NCBI GenBank assembly: GCA_029747015.1
Contig: JAKOGI010000449.1
Location: forward strand, 494,001-558,000
Direction: 5' to 3'
Length of the DNA: 64,000 nt
From: Carnegiea gigantea
Lineage: Eukaryota; Streptophyta; Magnoliopsida; Caryophyllales; Cactaceae
The position numbers and the translations under genes were made by a program. Of this stretch, positions 23,183-35,079 are shown piece after piece. Positions within the stretch are counted from its first letter, which is position 1. The number at the start of each line of letters is the position of its first letter. A model generated the notes under the pieces. That model was not told the origin of the DNA and searched no databases. It saw only the letters and a list, made by a program, of their open reading frames with translations.

Positions 23183-23387
23183 GTATATGAATGTCGTTGT
23201 TGTTATGATATATGTGACATGTAAAGATGTGACCGTGTCATTTGAGCGTGGCAAATGAATGTGACTGTGAACAATACTGTATATCTATTGTGTATAATAA
23301 TGTGGCATAAGATGCCTTACTAAACTATGCTAGCACATGTATCGCGAACTATTAGGGAAGTAACTAAACTCGGCTTATTTCCTGATG

Positions 23388-24490
23388 AGGATAATGGGGA
23401 GCAATGGCGAATCTCAGACCGAGCCCCACGCCACTCCAAGGCCCTATGTGAACCTAGACATTCCTATAGCCAGTCTAAGGAAACAACTGGAAGCCCTCCG
23501 CCCTAGGAATGGGAATGGGTCCCACAAATAGGTGGATGAAACCAACCCACCTGCAGGGGCAGACCTTACCAATCACCTACTATTAGAGCTGCTCCAGAAA
23601 CAAGGGGAACAGCTACAACAATAGAAAGAACACCTACAGAAAATGGTGAAGGCCAAGGAGAAGAAGTCTGAGGAGGACAACTCCCGTATGTTTAAGAGAC
23701 TTACTAGTCACAACCCACTAGTCTATGATGGTGCTTCTGATCCCAAGGCCTTCGAGGACTGGATTCAGGGTATAAAGAAGCTATTTGATGCCCTCTAACG
23801 CCCTGAGGAGTGGAGGATAGGATTTGCGGTGTTCTACCTTAAGGATGAAGCCAACCTCTAGTAGGCGACCGTGCGAGAGAGGCAGTATGAGCCTGGGTTC
23901 GACTGGAAAAGGTTCAAGGAGCTGATCAAGAGCTGCTTCTACCTCGTGTCCCTTTAGAAGGAAAAGGAGAATGAGTTCATGCAACTGCAACAAGGAAGGA
24001 TGAGCATGTTGGAGTATGCCTCCAAGTTCATGAAACTCTCTCGTTTCGCCCCTGCCTTTGTAGCTGATGATAAACTGAAGATGAATCATTTTGAGGCCGG
24101 GCTCAATCCAAATATTAGAGAGAGGATCTCTATGTGTTAATGCATTTCCTACAAGGATCTATATGACACCGTGGTGAGCGTGGAAAGGGCAATGAAGGAG
24201 AAGAATGAATATTACAATAAGCAGTGCGGGAATAAGAGGAAGAGGGATCAATGAGAAAACTTCTGCTCTCAAGGTCCCTATAAGAGGCCTCCCAGGAACC
24301 ACTACCACAACATAAACACAAATGAAGGCCAGCAAACTAACAATAGGCCTAGGGTGACTTCCAGTGCCTGTAGCAAGCCAGGACACTACGCCCAGGAGTG
24401 CCGCACAGTTAAGAGGTGCTACCACTGTGGAAGTCCTCAGCACTAGGTGTGAGATTGCCCACATCCCCCGCCTCCTACCAATCAGGGTTG
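23388..24490 (+). pseudogene. Gag remnant of the Tekay-like element
   Basis: The frame shows a Retrotrans_gag-type core: NPLVYDGASDPKAFEDWI, then DWKRFKELIKSCFY and MSMLEYASKFMKLSRFAP. Two zinc-knuckle motifs follow, CSKPGHYAQEC and CYHCGSPQH with its last part interrupted by stops. In-frame stops occur at 23529, 23622, 23859, 23862 and 23954; most stand where glutamine, arginine or tryptophan is expected. Gag would form the virus-like particle and bind RNA. Confidence 0.88.
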
Positions 24491-24665
24491 TAGGGGATAA
24501 CAACCTCAGCAGCACTACTAGAATAAGGGTAGGCAGGCGGCTAACCCAAGCCATCAAGCCCGAGCACCTTAGCAGAACCAAGCAAGACCCCCCAATAAAC
24601 CACCGCGAAACACCAGGGGCAGAATTTACATTATACGTAGGGAAGAACCAAAGGATGCCCCAAAC

Positions 24666-26500
24666 TTGGTGACTGGTACATTCTCTATCCAAGCTCAACC
24701 GATAGATGTCTTGTTTGATTCTGGTGCTATGCATTCCTTTATTTCTGTTAAGCTGATTGCGATACTAGGGCTAGTTCCAACCCACATATACCCTCTATTG
24801 TTTGTGACTCTCCCTGATGGAAAGACCATGAAATGTGATGAGCTATATGAGGACAGCCCCATCAGATATACGAACACGAGTTTTTGGCGGACCTATATAA
24901 GTTTGAGTTGATTGACTTTGGTGTCATTTTGGCGATGGACTGGTTGGCGAAGTATAAAGGCCAAACAAATTGTCCAAAACAAAGAATCACCCTAAGGGGG
25001 CCTAACAGAAAGATAATAGTTCATCAAGGAAAGGTCTCAAATAGTGGAATAAGACTTATCACCACAATGAAATCCCATAAACTGCTAGGACGAAGATGCG
25101 AAGGATTCCTGTGCAATATAGTGGAAACCAAGACCACTGAGCCATCTCTTTAGGACATTCCAATAGTCCGAGAATTCCTAAATGTTTTTCTGGAGGAGAT
25201 CCCTAGCATGCTACCCCCTAAGGAGGTGGAGTTTTGCATTGATTTAATACCAGGGGCAACCCCTATCTCTAAGGCACCTTGTTGGATGGCACTAGTAGAA
25301 CTTAACGAGTTAAAGATTCAACTTGATGAGCTGTTAGAAAAAGATTATATCCGGCCTAGTACGTCCCCATGGGGAGTCCGGGTGTTGTTCGTGAAAAAGA
25401 AGGATGGAACCCTATGATTGTGCATAGGTTATAGAGAGTTAAAAAAAATAACAATCAACAACTATTCTTTGCCTAGGATCGACGATCTTTTTCATCAACT
25501 TAGAGGTGTGGGGACCTTCTTCAAGATAGACCTTCGTTCAAGGTATCACCAACTCCGAGTCAAGGAAGAGGACATACCTAAGACTGCATTCCACACCAAA
25601 TATGGACATTATAAATTTGTAGTGATGCGTTTTAGGCTTACAAATGCCCCAATGGCATTTATGGATCTTATGAATAGGGTCTTCAAACCTTACGTGGATT
25701 AATTTGTAGCAGTGTTCATAGATGATATGCTGATCTATTCGAGGACCTTATTACCCACCATTTGAGGACCATCCCAGAAGTGCTAAGGAAGAATCAGTTG
25801 TATGCGAAGCTAAAAAAGTGTAAGTTTTGGTTAGGATAGGTGGCATTTCTGGGGCATGTACCATCTAATAAGGGAGTAGCTGTGGATCCTCAGAAGATAG
25901 AGGTCATAATGAAGTAGCCAAGACCTAAGAATGCGATGGAGGTGAGAAGCTTTTTGGGTTTGGTAGGTTACTATCGTAGGTTCGTTAAGAACTTCTCAAA
26001 GATCACCACTTCCCTCACTAATTTGACACGGAAGGTTACCAAGTGTGAGTGGATAGATCGATGTGAGGAAGCTTTCCACGAACTTAAGAAGAGGTTAACC
26101 TGTGATCCTATATTGGCCTTACCCACCAACGACAAGAACTTCGTGGTGTATAGTGACGTGTCCAAAAATGGATTGGGGTGTATGCTGAGGCAAGATGACC
26201 GTGTCATAGCCTTTGCCTCGCAACAACTAAAGACTCATAATCGGAACTATCTGATTCACGACTTGGAGCTAGTAGCCGTAGTGTTCATGCTAAAAATTTG
26301 GAGACACAACTTGTATGGGGTGCACTGTGAGATCTTCATTGATCACTAAAGTCTGAAATATTGGTTCTCATAAAAGGACTTGAACCTGAGGCAGGCAAGA
26401 TGGTTAGAATTCCTTAAGGACTATGATATAAACCTTTAATACCACCCCGGAAAGGCAAATGTAGTAGCAAATGCATTAAGTCATAGGCCATACCTAACTC
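24666..26500 (+). pseudogene. Pol remnant: protease, reverse transcriptase, RNase H (Tekay-like)
   Basis: The protease shows LFDSGAMHSFIS near 24706-24744, so the D-S-G active site is intact, followed after a frame change by VILAMDWLAKY. Reverse transcriptase starts near 25208 ([12 protein letters not shown]), has [15 protein letters not shown], and FIDDMLIYS near 25718-25744 with both catalytic aspartates. RNase H runs from about 25936 (EVRSFLGLVGYYRRFVKNF) through VVYSDVSKNGLGC and ends near 26490 with KANVVANALSHR, where the usual D of ADALS is N. Stops at 25151, 25415 and 25700 and frame changes near 24880 and 25790 disable it. Confidence 0.9.
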
Positions 26501-26779
26501 TTAATAACTTGTTATCACTACCAAGGGTTTGTACGAGGATTTTAAGAAACCAGATATCAATGTGGAGATAAGGCAAACCAGATCTATACTATATACCATG
26601 GAGGTACAACCTACCCTCATTGAGGAAATTCGAGCCGTTCAAAGCACAGATCCGTAGATGGATAGGATTAAGATGGAGGTGTCAGCAGGAAAGCTACCTG
26701 GCTTCGTGATTCATGAGGATGGGATGCCAAGGTTCTAGAACCGGGTATGCATTCTCCCCATGGAGAAACTCAAGAAGAA

Positions 26780-28040
26780 AATCCTAGATGAGGGACACGA
26801 CATCCCACATTCTATTCACCCTGGTGGGAACAAGTTATATAAAGACTTGAAATGAACTTTCTAGTGGAGTGATATGAAACAAGAGGTGGCAGATTATGTG
26901 GCAAAATGCCTAACGTGTTAGCGAGTAAAAGCAGAGCATCAAAAGCATGTAGGACTCTTACAACCCTTGGAAATCTCTGGGTGGAAGTGGGATTCGGTCT
27001 GCATGGTAGTAGGCTTACCATCCACCCAAAGGAAGAACAATGCGATTTGGGTCATCGTGGATAGACCCATGAAGACAGCTCACTTTATAGCCATGAGAAA
27101 CACATGGACCTTAGACCAATTGACCTAAGCCCACCTAGAGGAGATAATCCAGTTGCATAGTGTGTCGAGCTCTATAGTGTCAGATCGGGACACTAGATTC
27201 CAATTGGAATTTTGGCAGAAGTTACAGGAGGCATTCAAGATGCTGTTATGTTTCAGTACAGCATTTTGCCCAGTCATGGATGGGCAGACTGAGAGAATAA
27301 TTCAATCCTTAGACGATATGCTTTGAGCATGCATATTAGACTTCAAATAAGTTTGGGATGAGCGGTTAGTGCTGATCGAGCTCTCCTACAAAAATAGCTA
27401 CCATGCCAGCATCGGGATGACTCCGTACGAAGTGCTGTATGGTCGACGGTGTAGAACCCCATTGTGTTAGTAGGAGATTGATGATGCACTAGCCATTGGA
27501 CCAGAACTAATCTAGACAGCTACTAGAAGGTTAGAACAATTCAAGAGTGAATGAAAGCGACTCAGAGTCAGCAAAAGAGCTACGCATACCAAAGGCATAG
27601 ACCTTTAGAGTTTGACGTAGGGGATCGAATCTTCCTTCATGTGTCTCCAACTAAAGGCGTCATGAAATTTGGCATAACGGGCAAGCTTAGCCCTATATAT
27701 ATCGGGCTGTACCCCATAGTTCAATGAGTCGGGATGGTAGCTCATCGTTTGGAACTACCACCTAAGCTACCTACAGTGCATAATGTCTTCTATATGTCAC
27801 AGCTACACCAGTATGTCCCTGACCCATCCCATGGTATCACGTTGGATCCCATACAACTGAGGGAAGATTTGTCTTATGAGGAACAACGAGTTTGCATTCT
27901 AGATCGAAGGGAAAAGTAGCTCCATAGGAAAATAGTGCCCCTAGTAAAAGTTCTGTGAGAAAATCATAAGATATCGAATGCCATATGAGAGCTAGAGCAA
28001 GAAATGTACTCCAAATACCCTCACGTGTTTGGCCAATAAG
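26780..28040 (+). pseudogene. Pol remnant: integrase and chromodomain-like C-terminus (Tekay-like)
   Basis: An H-H-C-C zinc region is recognisable around 26795-26925 (HSIHPGGNKLYKDLK, then CLTC with a stop inserted). The core gives AIWVIVDRPMKTAHF, SIVSDRDTRF and AFCPVMDGQTERII. HRLELPPKLPTVHNVFYMSQL (about 27743-27800) marks the GPY-type region. A C-terminal stretch with ILDRREK...KIVPLVKV and ELEQEMYSKYPHVF matches the chromodomain-like tail of Tekay/Del elements, which in the family guides integration to chromatin. Numerous stops (for example at 26854, 26920, 27127) break it. Confidence 0.87.
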
Positions 28041-28070
28041 GTGCATGCGAAGTTTCGAGGATGAAACTTC

Positions 28071-28085
28071 CTTAAAGGGGGTAGA
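28071..28085 (+). other. Polypurine tract of the Tekay-like element
   Basis: CTTAAAGGGGGTAGA directly precedes the 3' LTR (TGTGAAACC at 28087). It is the usual primer for plus-strand synthesis. Confidence 0.8.
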
Positions 28086-28086
28086 A

Positions 28087-30515
28087 TGTGAAACCTTGAA
28101 ATTTTTTTTTAATAGTTAGATTTATTTTTATTTATAATTATATTGCGATTGACAAAACTGGAATGCTTGAGGTCCTAAGGGTTAATTTTAGGAAATGCAG
28201 CGGTGTAGTCAGGAAGTGAGTCAAACAGTCTAAGCTACAGGGATATTATTTTTCCGGAATGTTCTATTCCTGGAAAAATTCAAGAAGGATGGAAGTGAGT
28301 CAAACTCTAGTATTTAAATGACTCTTGGCCCTTAAGCAAATAAATTTCCCCCTCAGTCCTCATTCCCCCCCACTCTTCATTTTCCCTCACACTCTCTCAC
28401 CTCACGGCCTCGCTTCACCGTCCATCTCCCTCACTCTCTTTCACTCACCGTCTATTCCCCCCCTCCCGTAAGCAGCCACCGGTCACTGCCACCCGCCCCA
28501 AGGCCACCATCTATCTCTCTCCCTCCACCCTCTCTTTGTTCTCTTGGTAAGTACTTCAAGCCCTAGCCTAATGTGTTGAATTTTCCGTTATTTTTCCCTT
28601 AAAAAAAAAACTTTTGACTTGGCCATGGAATTTGATGGTTGCACTCTCTTATGATGTGTTTTTCATATTTGAACTCTTGGTGGGAGAACTAAAACACCCT
28701 AAGATTTTCCCGTTCTCCATTCTTCATTTCAAGGTAAAATATTTATGTCTCCTCTTATGGATTGGATGGTTTGGTTATTTTAGCAACTAAGAGTAATGGT
28801 GTTGTTAGGTAAAAGGACTGTATGCATGATTTGGGGAGGTTTTGGTAGAATTGTGGATGGAAGGAAGGTTAAAATTTGGGTTATAATCACTGTTTGTATG
28901 CCCAAAATGTTATCTGACTTCGTGGGTTTACTGGTAATAATCAGATCCATAAAAAATATGGAAAACTTTATGATGGTAAGTCTAGAGTCCTCTAACTAGG
29001 GAATTTGAATTTTGTGAATCGGAGTTAAAACAAAAAAGTTATGGCCAAAATACCGGGACCGTGCAAAACTGGTTGTAACTGGGATAGTTTAGGGATTTAT
29101 TAAAATTTAACTAGTTAGACTTGAGTTCTATTAATGGTCATAAAAGGAAAATTATACTTCACTGATTGGCATTTCCAGAATGGATTTAATCTTAAAATTT
29201 TGACGTTGGGAGTGAAAGTTATGGCCCTAGGAATTGGGGGGTGAAATCTGGGGATAATCTGGAAAGCTTAAAGCAGTTGCATGTGTGTGGTTTAATATTT
29301 ATAGCATTCTAAAAATTTCTTTGAGGACTAAAATTGGTTGTTAGGTGTAAGAGGGCGCTTAGAAAAATTATTATAGTATAATGGACTCGTAGAAGGTTGG
29401 GCTAAGACTTGGAACTAATAGAATACTATTGTGGGAAATTCTTTTAGGCCAAATTAGCATTCCAAGCTCAACCTGAGGCGACATGTTCTAAGAGGTAAGA
29501 ATCATGCCCTAACAACCCCTGAATATCCCTTGAAAACATGTCTATTGAGTATGCTTGAAAGGTGTTTGAATGTGTTTTGGATTGATGTTCGGGGGCTTTT
29601 TCCAGGTAAATGTGTGAAGATGTTTTACCATGATTTTTGTTGAAGTGATTGTTCAACTGATATTTGGATGAGTTTATCTTAAGTGTTTTCATTGAGAAAA
29701 TAATAATAAAATGTTTATGGATCAGGATAGGTTAGGTTGGGGTATGTTTTGGTTAAAGATCGATGTTAATTGTGAATGTATAAGTAACTGAATGAATAGG
29801 TGAGACTGAGGAGCTATACTCCTGTTTTGTTTGAAGGCCATTAGCCTCCCCGGGTAAAAGTGCATGCATGTTAGTGACGATGTGCCACCCTATGGATGAA
29901 CGTGGGCTAGGTTATCGTTAACCATCCAAATTGACGGAAGGCCTAGATATGGTTAAGAGGATGCGTTAAGCCCAAATGCAGGCCATAAGACCTAGTAAGG
30001 TCGCTCGTGCCCTTTTATCCTGAAGCTGAATAAGTGGGACTTAGGTTGTTATATGTTTCATACTGAGAATGTATAAGTACTTTGAACTACTTGTATTTTT
30101 CCCCCACCCCTAAAATGATTTGAAATGAATTTATATATGTATTTTGACAGTTAGTGGGTCATTGTTATTGAGTTTATCTCACTTTTCCAAATGTTTTGTT
30201 TTCAGGTCTAGTGCATGAGCATGGGGATGGAAATCTGATTTAGAGCAAGGCCTCATCACCTAAGATTTGGTTGCAATGAATTAAGTTTAGATTAAACTTG
30301 TTTTAGAGTTGTTGATTATATTGGACATTGATGCAGTTGTCACCAGGATTTGAACTTATGCTTTAATTTGAGAATAAACTGTGCAATAATGTTTTTAGTT
30401 GATACTAAGCTTGGTATTCCAAATGGAAAATATGGCGGTAACACTCCAGTTAGGTTTTTTGCTACCGCGGTTAATATTAGTAAATAAAAAGGGATTAGAA
30501 AATCGGGATGTTACA
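28087..30515 (+). repeat. 3' LTR of the Tekay-like element
   Basis: This 2429 bp block starts TGTGAAACC and ends GGATGTTACA. It pairs with 19391-21845, with many substitutions and small indels, so the insertion is not recent even though it is nested in an older element. Confidence 0.92.
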
Positions 30516-30676
30516 CTAGCCCATCAGGCCAGTTCTTCCCGCAACCTTGGCCTGCCTCTATTTTCCTTCTATTTATTTTCAGGCCTGTGTTCTATTGCAC
30601 CCTTAAGTATTCAAATTGGGCTATAAATTTCGTCATTGGGCTTATTAAAATAAAATATCATTTTTAGGCGTCTATA
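30516..30676 (-). repeat. Tat 3' LTR, second part
   Basis: This resumes the Tat LTR after the Tekay-like insertion; it matches 55742-55902 (CTATTTATTTTCA, CCTTAAG, ATTCAAATTGGG, TTATTAAAATAA). It ends CTATA; on the minus strand the LTR therefore starts TATAG, probably a mutated TGTAG. It is followed at 30677-30691 by a stretch reading AAAGTGAGGGCGCAC on the minus strand, the expected polypurine-tract position. Confidence 0.85.
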
Positions 30677-30691
30677 GTGCGCCCTCACTTT
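30677..30691 (-). other. Probable polypurine tract of the Tat element
   Basis: AAAGTGAGGGCGCAC on the minus strand abuts the 3' LTR. Tat-lineage elements usually have an AAAGTGGGGGC-like tract here; two pyrimidines interrupt it, consistent with decay. Confidence 0.6.
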
Positions 30692-30872
30692 GGCCCAATT
30701 GGGGTACGGAGAGAGTCAAAGTAAATAGTTGCTTCCTCTAATTGTCTGTCTGGCTGTGATGATGTGGAACCCGTATCTGATTATTGAGGATCTTGAGACT
30801 TGGCACCTATCTACCTTTGCTGTGGTGGTGCCTAAAGCATTTGATTCTTCACTTGGCGGATTAATAGATTTC

Positions 30873-31240
30873 CTTTTTGCCAGAGCAGCGAACCTTTTGG
30901 CCGGTGAGACAAATTACTAAATTTATTCTTTTGGCTGTATTAATAGGCTTCCGTATTGCTGGCGTAGAGAACCTTTTGCCAGTTGAGCAAGTTTGTAGAT
31001 CGCTGGAGTAGCGGACCCTTATGCTAGTTAAGCAAATTTATGAATTTATCTCTTCATATCGCTAGAGTAGCAGACCTTTTTCCAGTTGAACAGATTTCCA
31101 CATCGTTGGAGTAGCAGATCTTTTACTGGTTGTGTAGGTTTGGTATCGCTGGAGTAGCGGACCTTTGTGCTGGTTAAGCAAACTTGTGCTTTTTCCCTCC
31201 GTGTCACTAGAGTAGCAGATCTTTTGTGCCGACTAAGTAG
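30873..31240. repeat. Minisatellite in the Tat 3' region, about seven units
   Basis: Degenerate units of the form CGCTGGAGTAGCGGACCTTT followed by a GCTGGTTAAGCAAATTTG-like half recur at about 30873, 30951, 30991, 31057, 31103, 31145 and 31203. Unit spacing varies from about 40 to 78 bp. It sits next to the polypurine tract, a place where Tat-lineage elements are known to carry tandem repeats that can seed satellite DNA. Confidence 0.82.
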
Positions 31241-31840
31241 ATTTGTAATTTTTTCTTGTCTACATATATGCTTTGGATGCTAATGGATATAGATTATCCA
31301 TCCTTTCCACTTTGCTTTGGCTTCTTCTTCGAGTATTTTGAAATATTTTCATAAAATTCCATTCTTTTCTTCTTAAAATTATATGTTTTGCCTTGGATAC
31401 TCATGGATGTGGAATGTTCGTTGTATCCTCTCTGCTTTGGCTTCTTTTTCCTTTATATTTAGGAGAAACATGATCACGTGATGATGGGAACCTGGCCAGG
31501 TTTATTGACCACTTTTCTTGCTTTTGCTTTTCCCCTTTTTGTTTGCATGCTTGTGTTTTTTGGATGCTTCTGAGTTCCCATACACATAGAGATCCCAACC
31601 AAATCCTCATTGCTTGTCTTCTTTGCTTCTTTTTCTTCCTTTTGTTTGAGTGGTTGACTCTTTGTAAATGGAGTATGCCCATGTGAGTAGTGGGGAACCC
31701 GACAGGTCCTTGTGCTCGGCATCCCTATGTTTCGACCTTTCTTGTTTGCTTGCATTTTAGCTCATTGTGAAGGAATATGCCCATGTGACTTGCAGGAAAT
31801 CCCGTATAGTCCTCCCTTTGCTTCTTCCTCCTCAATTTCC
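31241..31840. other. Tat 3' region, non-coding, pyrimidine-rich
   Basis: No domain is recognisable. Two related stretches, TGCTTTGGATGCTAATGGATAT-like near 31270 and TGCCTTGGATACTCATGGATGT-like near 31388, each followed by a CTTTGCTTTGGCTTCTT-like block, suggest an old local duplication. It may be upstream sequence of the antisense gene that starts to its right. Confidence 0.5.
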
Positions 31841-31849
31841 CTATAAATA
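31841..31849 (+). promoter_or_regulatory. TATA box of the antisense mobile-domain gene
   Basis: CTATAAATA, a perfect plant TATA box, is preceded by a pyrimidine-rich stretch and lies about 220 bp before the ATG at 32071 on the same strand. It is inside the Tat element but oriented opposite to it. Promoter activity is inferred. Confidence 0.5.
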
Positions 31850-32070
31850 GCTTTGCTTACAGAGTGTTCAATTCACTCTTAAATTGTGCTTCTCTTCCTC
31901 TCTAATTTTTCTTTGCTTTTTCTTGTTTTCATTACTTGTAAGTGCTTTCAAGTATAAGTTTGAGAAAAGGTCATCCTCCTCGCCGATCTCATCAAGAGAG
32001 GCTTGTGTTACACTTCCCCATTGAAAGATCATAGAGACCCATTGAGGCTTAGGATAACACTAATCTTCTA

Positions 32071-33920
32071 ATGGAGGTTGAACGCTATGCCTTAAGCCAA
32101 GTTGATGTAAGAAAGGTGAATATTCTTCTTCTTTTATGTTCCCTTTCCTTTCTCTTTTTCATCGAGTTCTTTTGTCTAATTTTTCTCCTACTTTTAGGAT
32201 GACCTTATCAAGGGTGGAGGTGCCCCTAAAAAGTTAATGACCGACCTTAGGTGTAGGCAAATCTAAGTTTGGCCTGTTCTAGAGAACGCGGGCTTTGAAT
32301 CTTCCTATGTGACTTTAGATGGGATATTCAAACTAATAATACTAGTGTCACTCATTGAATGGATGAGAGATCTCGGGATACCACTAACACCTTTCATTTG
32401 CCTTTAAGGGAGATGGCTATTACCCTTTTTGATTTTACTATACTAATAGGTCTGGGATTTTTTGGTGACCCATTAGTGTAGACTTTCATCAAGACTAGGC
32501 TTGCCTTTTTAAGTTTTTTGGCCCTGTCATGGGGAATATACCTCATGGGGCTAGCTTTCTCTACACTGCTCTTTTTACATTGATGCGGGATGATGCTGGC
32601 TAGGCTGCCCATACACCTTACCATTAATCTTGGATCATTTTGGCTCTTCTCCGTGGCACCACTATCTTTGCCAAATTTGGTAACCATTGCTATTTACATT
32701 ACTTGGTTAATTTGCTTGATGTAGACAAGGTGAGGAACTTGAATTGGGGAGTGACTGCATATACCACTCTTGTTTGGGACATGCGAAGTGAAGTTCGAAA
32801 GATGAATATAACCTAAGGTGAAAAGAACTCCAGTTTGCCTCTCGGTGGTTTGTAGAAGGTAATCGAGGTAATATGACCACCACCTTTCCACCCTACTTTC
32901 ATTTTGAAATTTCTATCATTATTTCACTGTTCCTTGCAACTTCTGCTCTGCAAATATTTCCTTGAATTATTGCTCGGATCCTAGGAACCTAACCGTTTTC
33001 CCGCGATGCTTTCATGGACAAAGGGTAATCAAATTCAGCGAAAATTTTGCTTGGGAAGTTTACAATGACTTCGAAGGGTTATAAATAACCTAAGCATGGT
33101 ATGATAGTTAGTTTTGCTTATCATTCTTCACACTTTATTACAACATTAGTGCTCTCTTGGCTAACTTCCACCAATGGGGTGCTCGCGCAGTTCCCCCTGA
33201 AATTGAGGCGGCTCAATACTACACACAAAGATGAATTCAGATGGAAGGGCCTTTTTGCTTTATGTAGTATTTGGGTGAGAGAGTATCATCCCAAAACCTC
33301 CACAAATAGCCTCCTTATGATCCGATGGGTCCTCGGCGCTCTATGTTCTACGCTAGAACACTGCATAGTCGACCTGGTGAAGATGAAAGTGGACTATTAT
33401 TAAATCGACGTCGTTGACCATAAGCGTGATAATGGGGCCTATCTTAAATAGATTATGACCCACTTGGTAGTCCATTATCCCATGCTTTTTAGTTGGTTTA
33501 ACATTTAAGTGATGTCATTCTTATCTCGCTTTCCTCTTTTAGGGCATGCGCGCCGATGTTCCAATGCCCAACTTGAACACTAACGTGGCACCGGAAGAGG
33601 CACTTGAGCAGTGTGTAGAGATCCCTCTAGTGCAGGGGTCCGAGTGTCTCGAGGAGGTAAGTCCATCACTTCTCTTCTATCCTTGGATGATTTCTTATAC
33701 TGACTTTGTTAACTTCCTTCTTTTAGTATAGCCGGGAGCAGTTAAGCATGATCGCTCGCTATCTGAATATGCAACTACGGTATTTGCAAACGTCTTTTGT
33801 CATCATCCTTAGACAAATGAGGTATTTCCCTTTTCCTTTTCGCCTTGCTTGCTTTTCCCTTTTGTTTTAGTTTATGACACTTGTTTTTTGTTGTAAAAGG
33901 GGCCTGAGGATTATGATGGA
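32071..33920 (+). pseudogene. Plant mobile domain (PMD)-like gene, antisense within the Tat element
   Basis: Exon 1 (32071-32115) ends at a GT donor and exon 2 begins at 32198 after a TTTTAG acceptor, keeping frame. Exon 2 gives VWPVLENAGFESSYVTLDGI, then, after a frame change near 32356, TNTFHLPLREMAITLFDF, the hallmark of plant mobile domains (aminotransferase-like, PF10536 type). Further on comes TTIFAKFGNHCYLHYLVNLL with NLNWG, corresponding to the F-x-x-x-S-G-N...W-G part. Later exons appear at about 33543-33656 and 33727-33821, with GT-AG borders. Stops and shifts make it a pseudogene. The domain occurs in host proteins and in transposons; its role here is unknown. Confidence 0.72.
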
Positions 33921-34568
33921 CACCACCTCGTAGGTTGCAATCAAGTAGACATCCTTCTACATGGGCTCGGGATGTTCTGGAATCCTCTTATGTTGAAGAG
34001 ACGAGTCCTCATCCAGATTCTTCATTGGACGTTGAACCCTTCACGTCTACAATCCTCGAATCCTCATGCTATTACCTCTTCCTTGGGGGAACCTTCAATT
34101 CCTTAAATCTTATACGATGACTGGTTATCTGGGACCATGCAAGTGAGCTTCCTCACCACTCTTGGGCTTTTAGGGGTAGTTCTCACCCCGTTGTAGGTAT
34201 AAGCCTGTCTTCAGTTGACTCTGGCATTACGTAGCATTATGCTAACTACTTCTTTAGTGGAAGTAATACTAGGTTTCAGGGTGATGAATGGAGTTATCTT
34301 GTTAGAGTTATATATAATACTATTATGTTGATTTTGTAATGCAATCTATTATAGATGCATTTGGACTTTTTTCATGCATAGTGCAATACCCCCCCAAAAA
34401 AAATGTAAGACTCAGCAAAATGCAAAAATACAAAATTCAGCCCTCGGTTCCCCACAAAAGGACCAAAGGAACAAAAAAACAACCATAAGTGTAAAGAGCT
34501 TTTACTAGTCCAGAGGAACGAACCATCTCATTTTATTAACCATAAAATTTTAATACACAAGAAGGGGT

Positions 34569-34852
34569 GAAGTGCAAAGAAAAAGGGGAAAAAATTTAGT
34601 GGGCCTCGAGGAACCTAGCTAGGTTCCTTATGGAGTCCTGTGGGTCCAAGTCAACTTAGAATTGGTCTGGCACAGTTGCAGAAAGGTTGTAGAAGCTTGG
34701 ATTACCCAATGAAGTGCACAGAAAAAAAGGAAAAAATTTAGTGGGCCCCGAGGAACCTAATTGGGTTCCTTATGGACTCCCATGGGTCCAAGTCAACTTA
34801 GAATTGGTCTGGCACAGTTGTCGAAAAGTTATAGAAGTTTGGATTACCTAGG
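34569..34852. repeat. 142 bp tandem duplication in the Tat 3' region
   Basis: Copies start with GAAGTGCA-AGAAAAA at 34569 and 34711 and share AATTTAGTGGGCC, GAGGAACCTA, GGTTCCTTATGGA and the GGTCTGGCACAGTTG block. Between the two antisense pseudogenes; no coding frame is shared. The surrounding 33921-35079 stretch shows no gene. Confidence 0.85.
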
Positions 34853-35079
34853 GAACCCATGTGGGTTCCCCAGTCCCACTTTGACTGGGCTCCATTTGCT
34901 ATGCTATAAAATCTGCCTAAGTCTAATGTTTTGCACATCAATTGTGCCAATGTTTCTGAGTAAAAAAAGAAAAAAAAACCATCATATCTATTGAGAGGAA
35001 CTTGTCATCCTGGTTATTTGCCCTTGATTCTAAAGATAAGTATGAATTGAAAAGCCTTAAGTTGAATACCCTCCTTAGC

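Larger units (their letters stand above)
19391..30515 (+). mobile_element. Ty3/Gypsy chromovirus, Tekay/Del-like, dead
   Basis: The LTR pair 19391-21845 and 28087-30515, the tRNA-Met-type primer site, polypurine tract and gag-pol order (protease, reverse transcriptase, RNase H, integrase, C-terminal chromodomain-like region) define it. The flanks are CAAGC (19386-19390) and CTAGC (30516-30520), one mismatch. The intact Tat LTR at 55735-55760 reads across this site without the insert. Long ~2.4 kb LTRs and the C-terminal region fit Tekay. Many premature stops are present. Confidence 0.92.

Noticed and set aside
24159..24734. 191-residue minus-strand open frame over the gag-protease region.
   Set aside because: It lies opposite the zinc-knuckle region of a clear plus-strand gag and has no recognisable domain.
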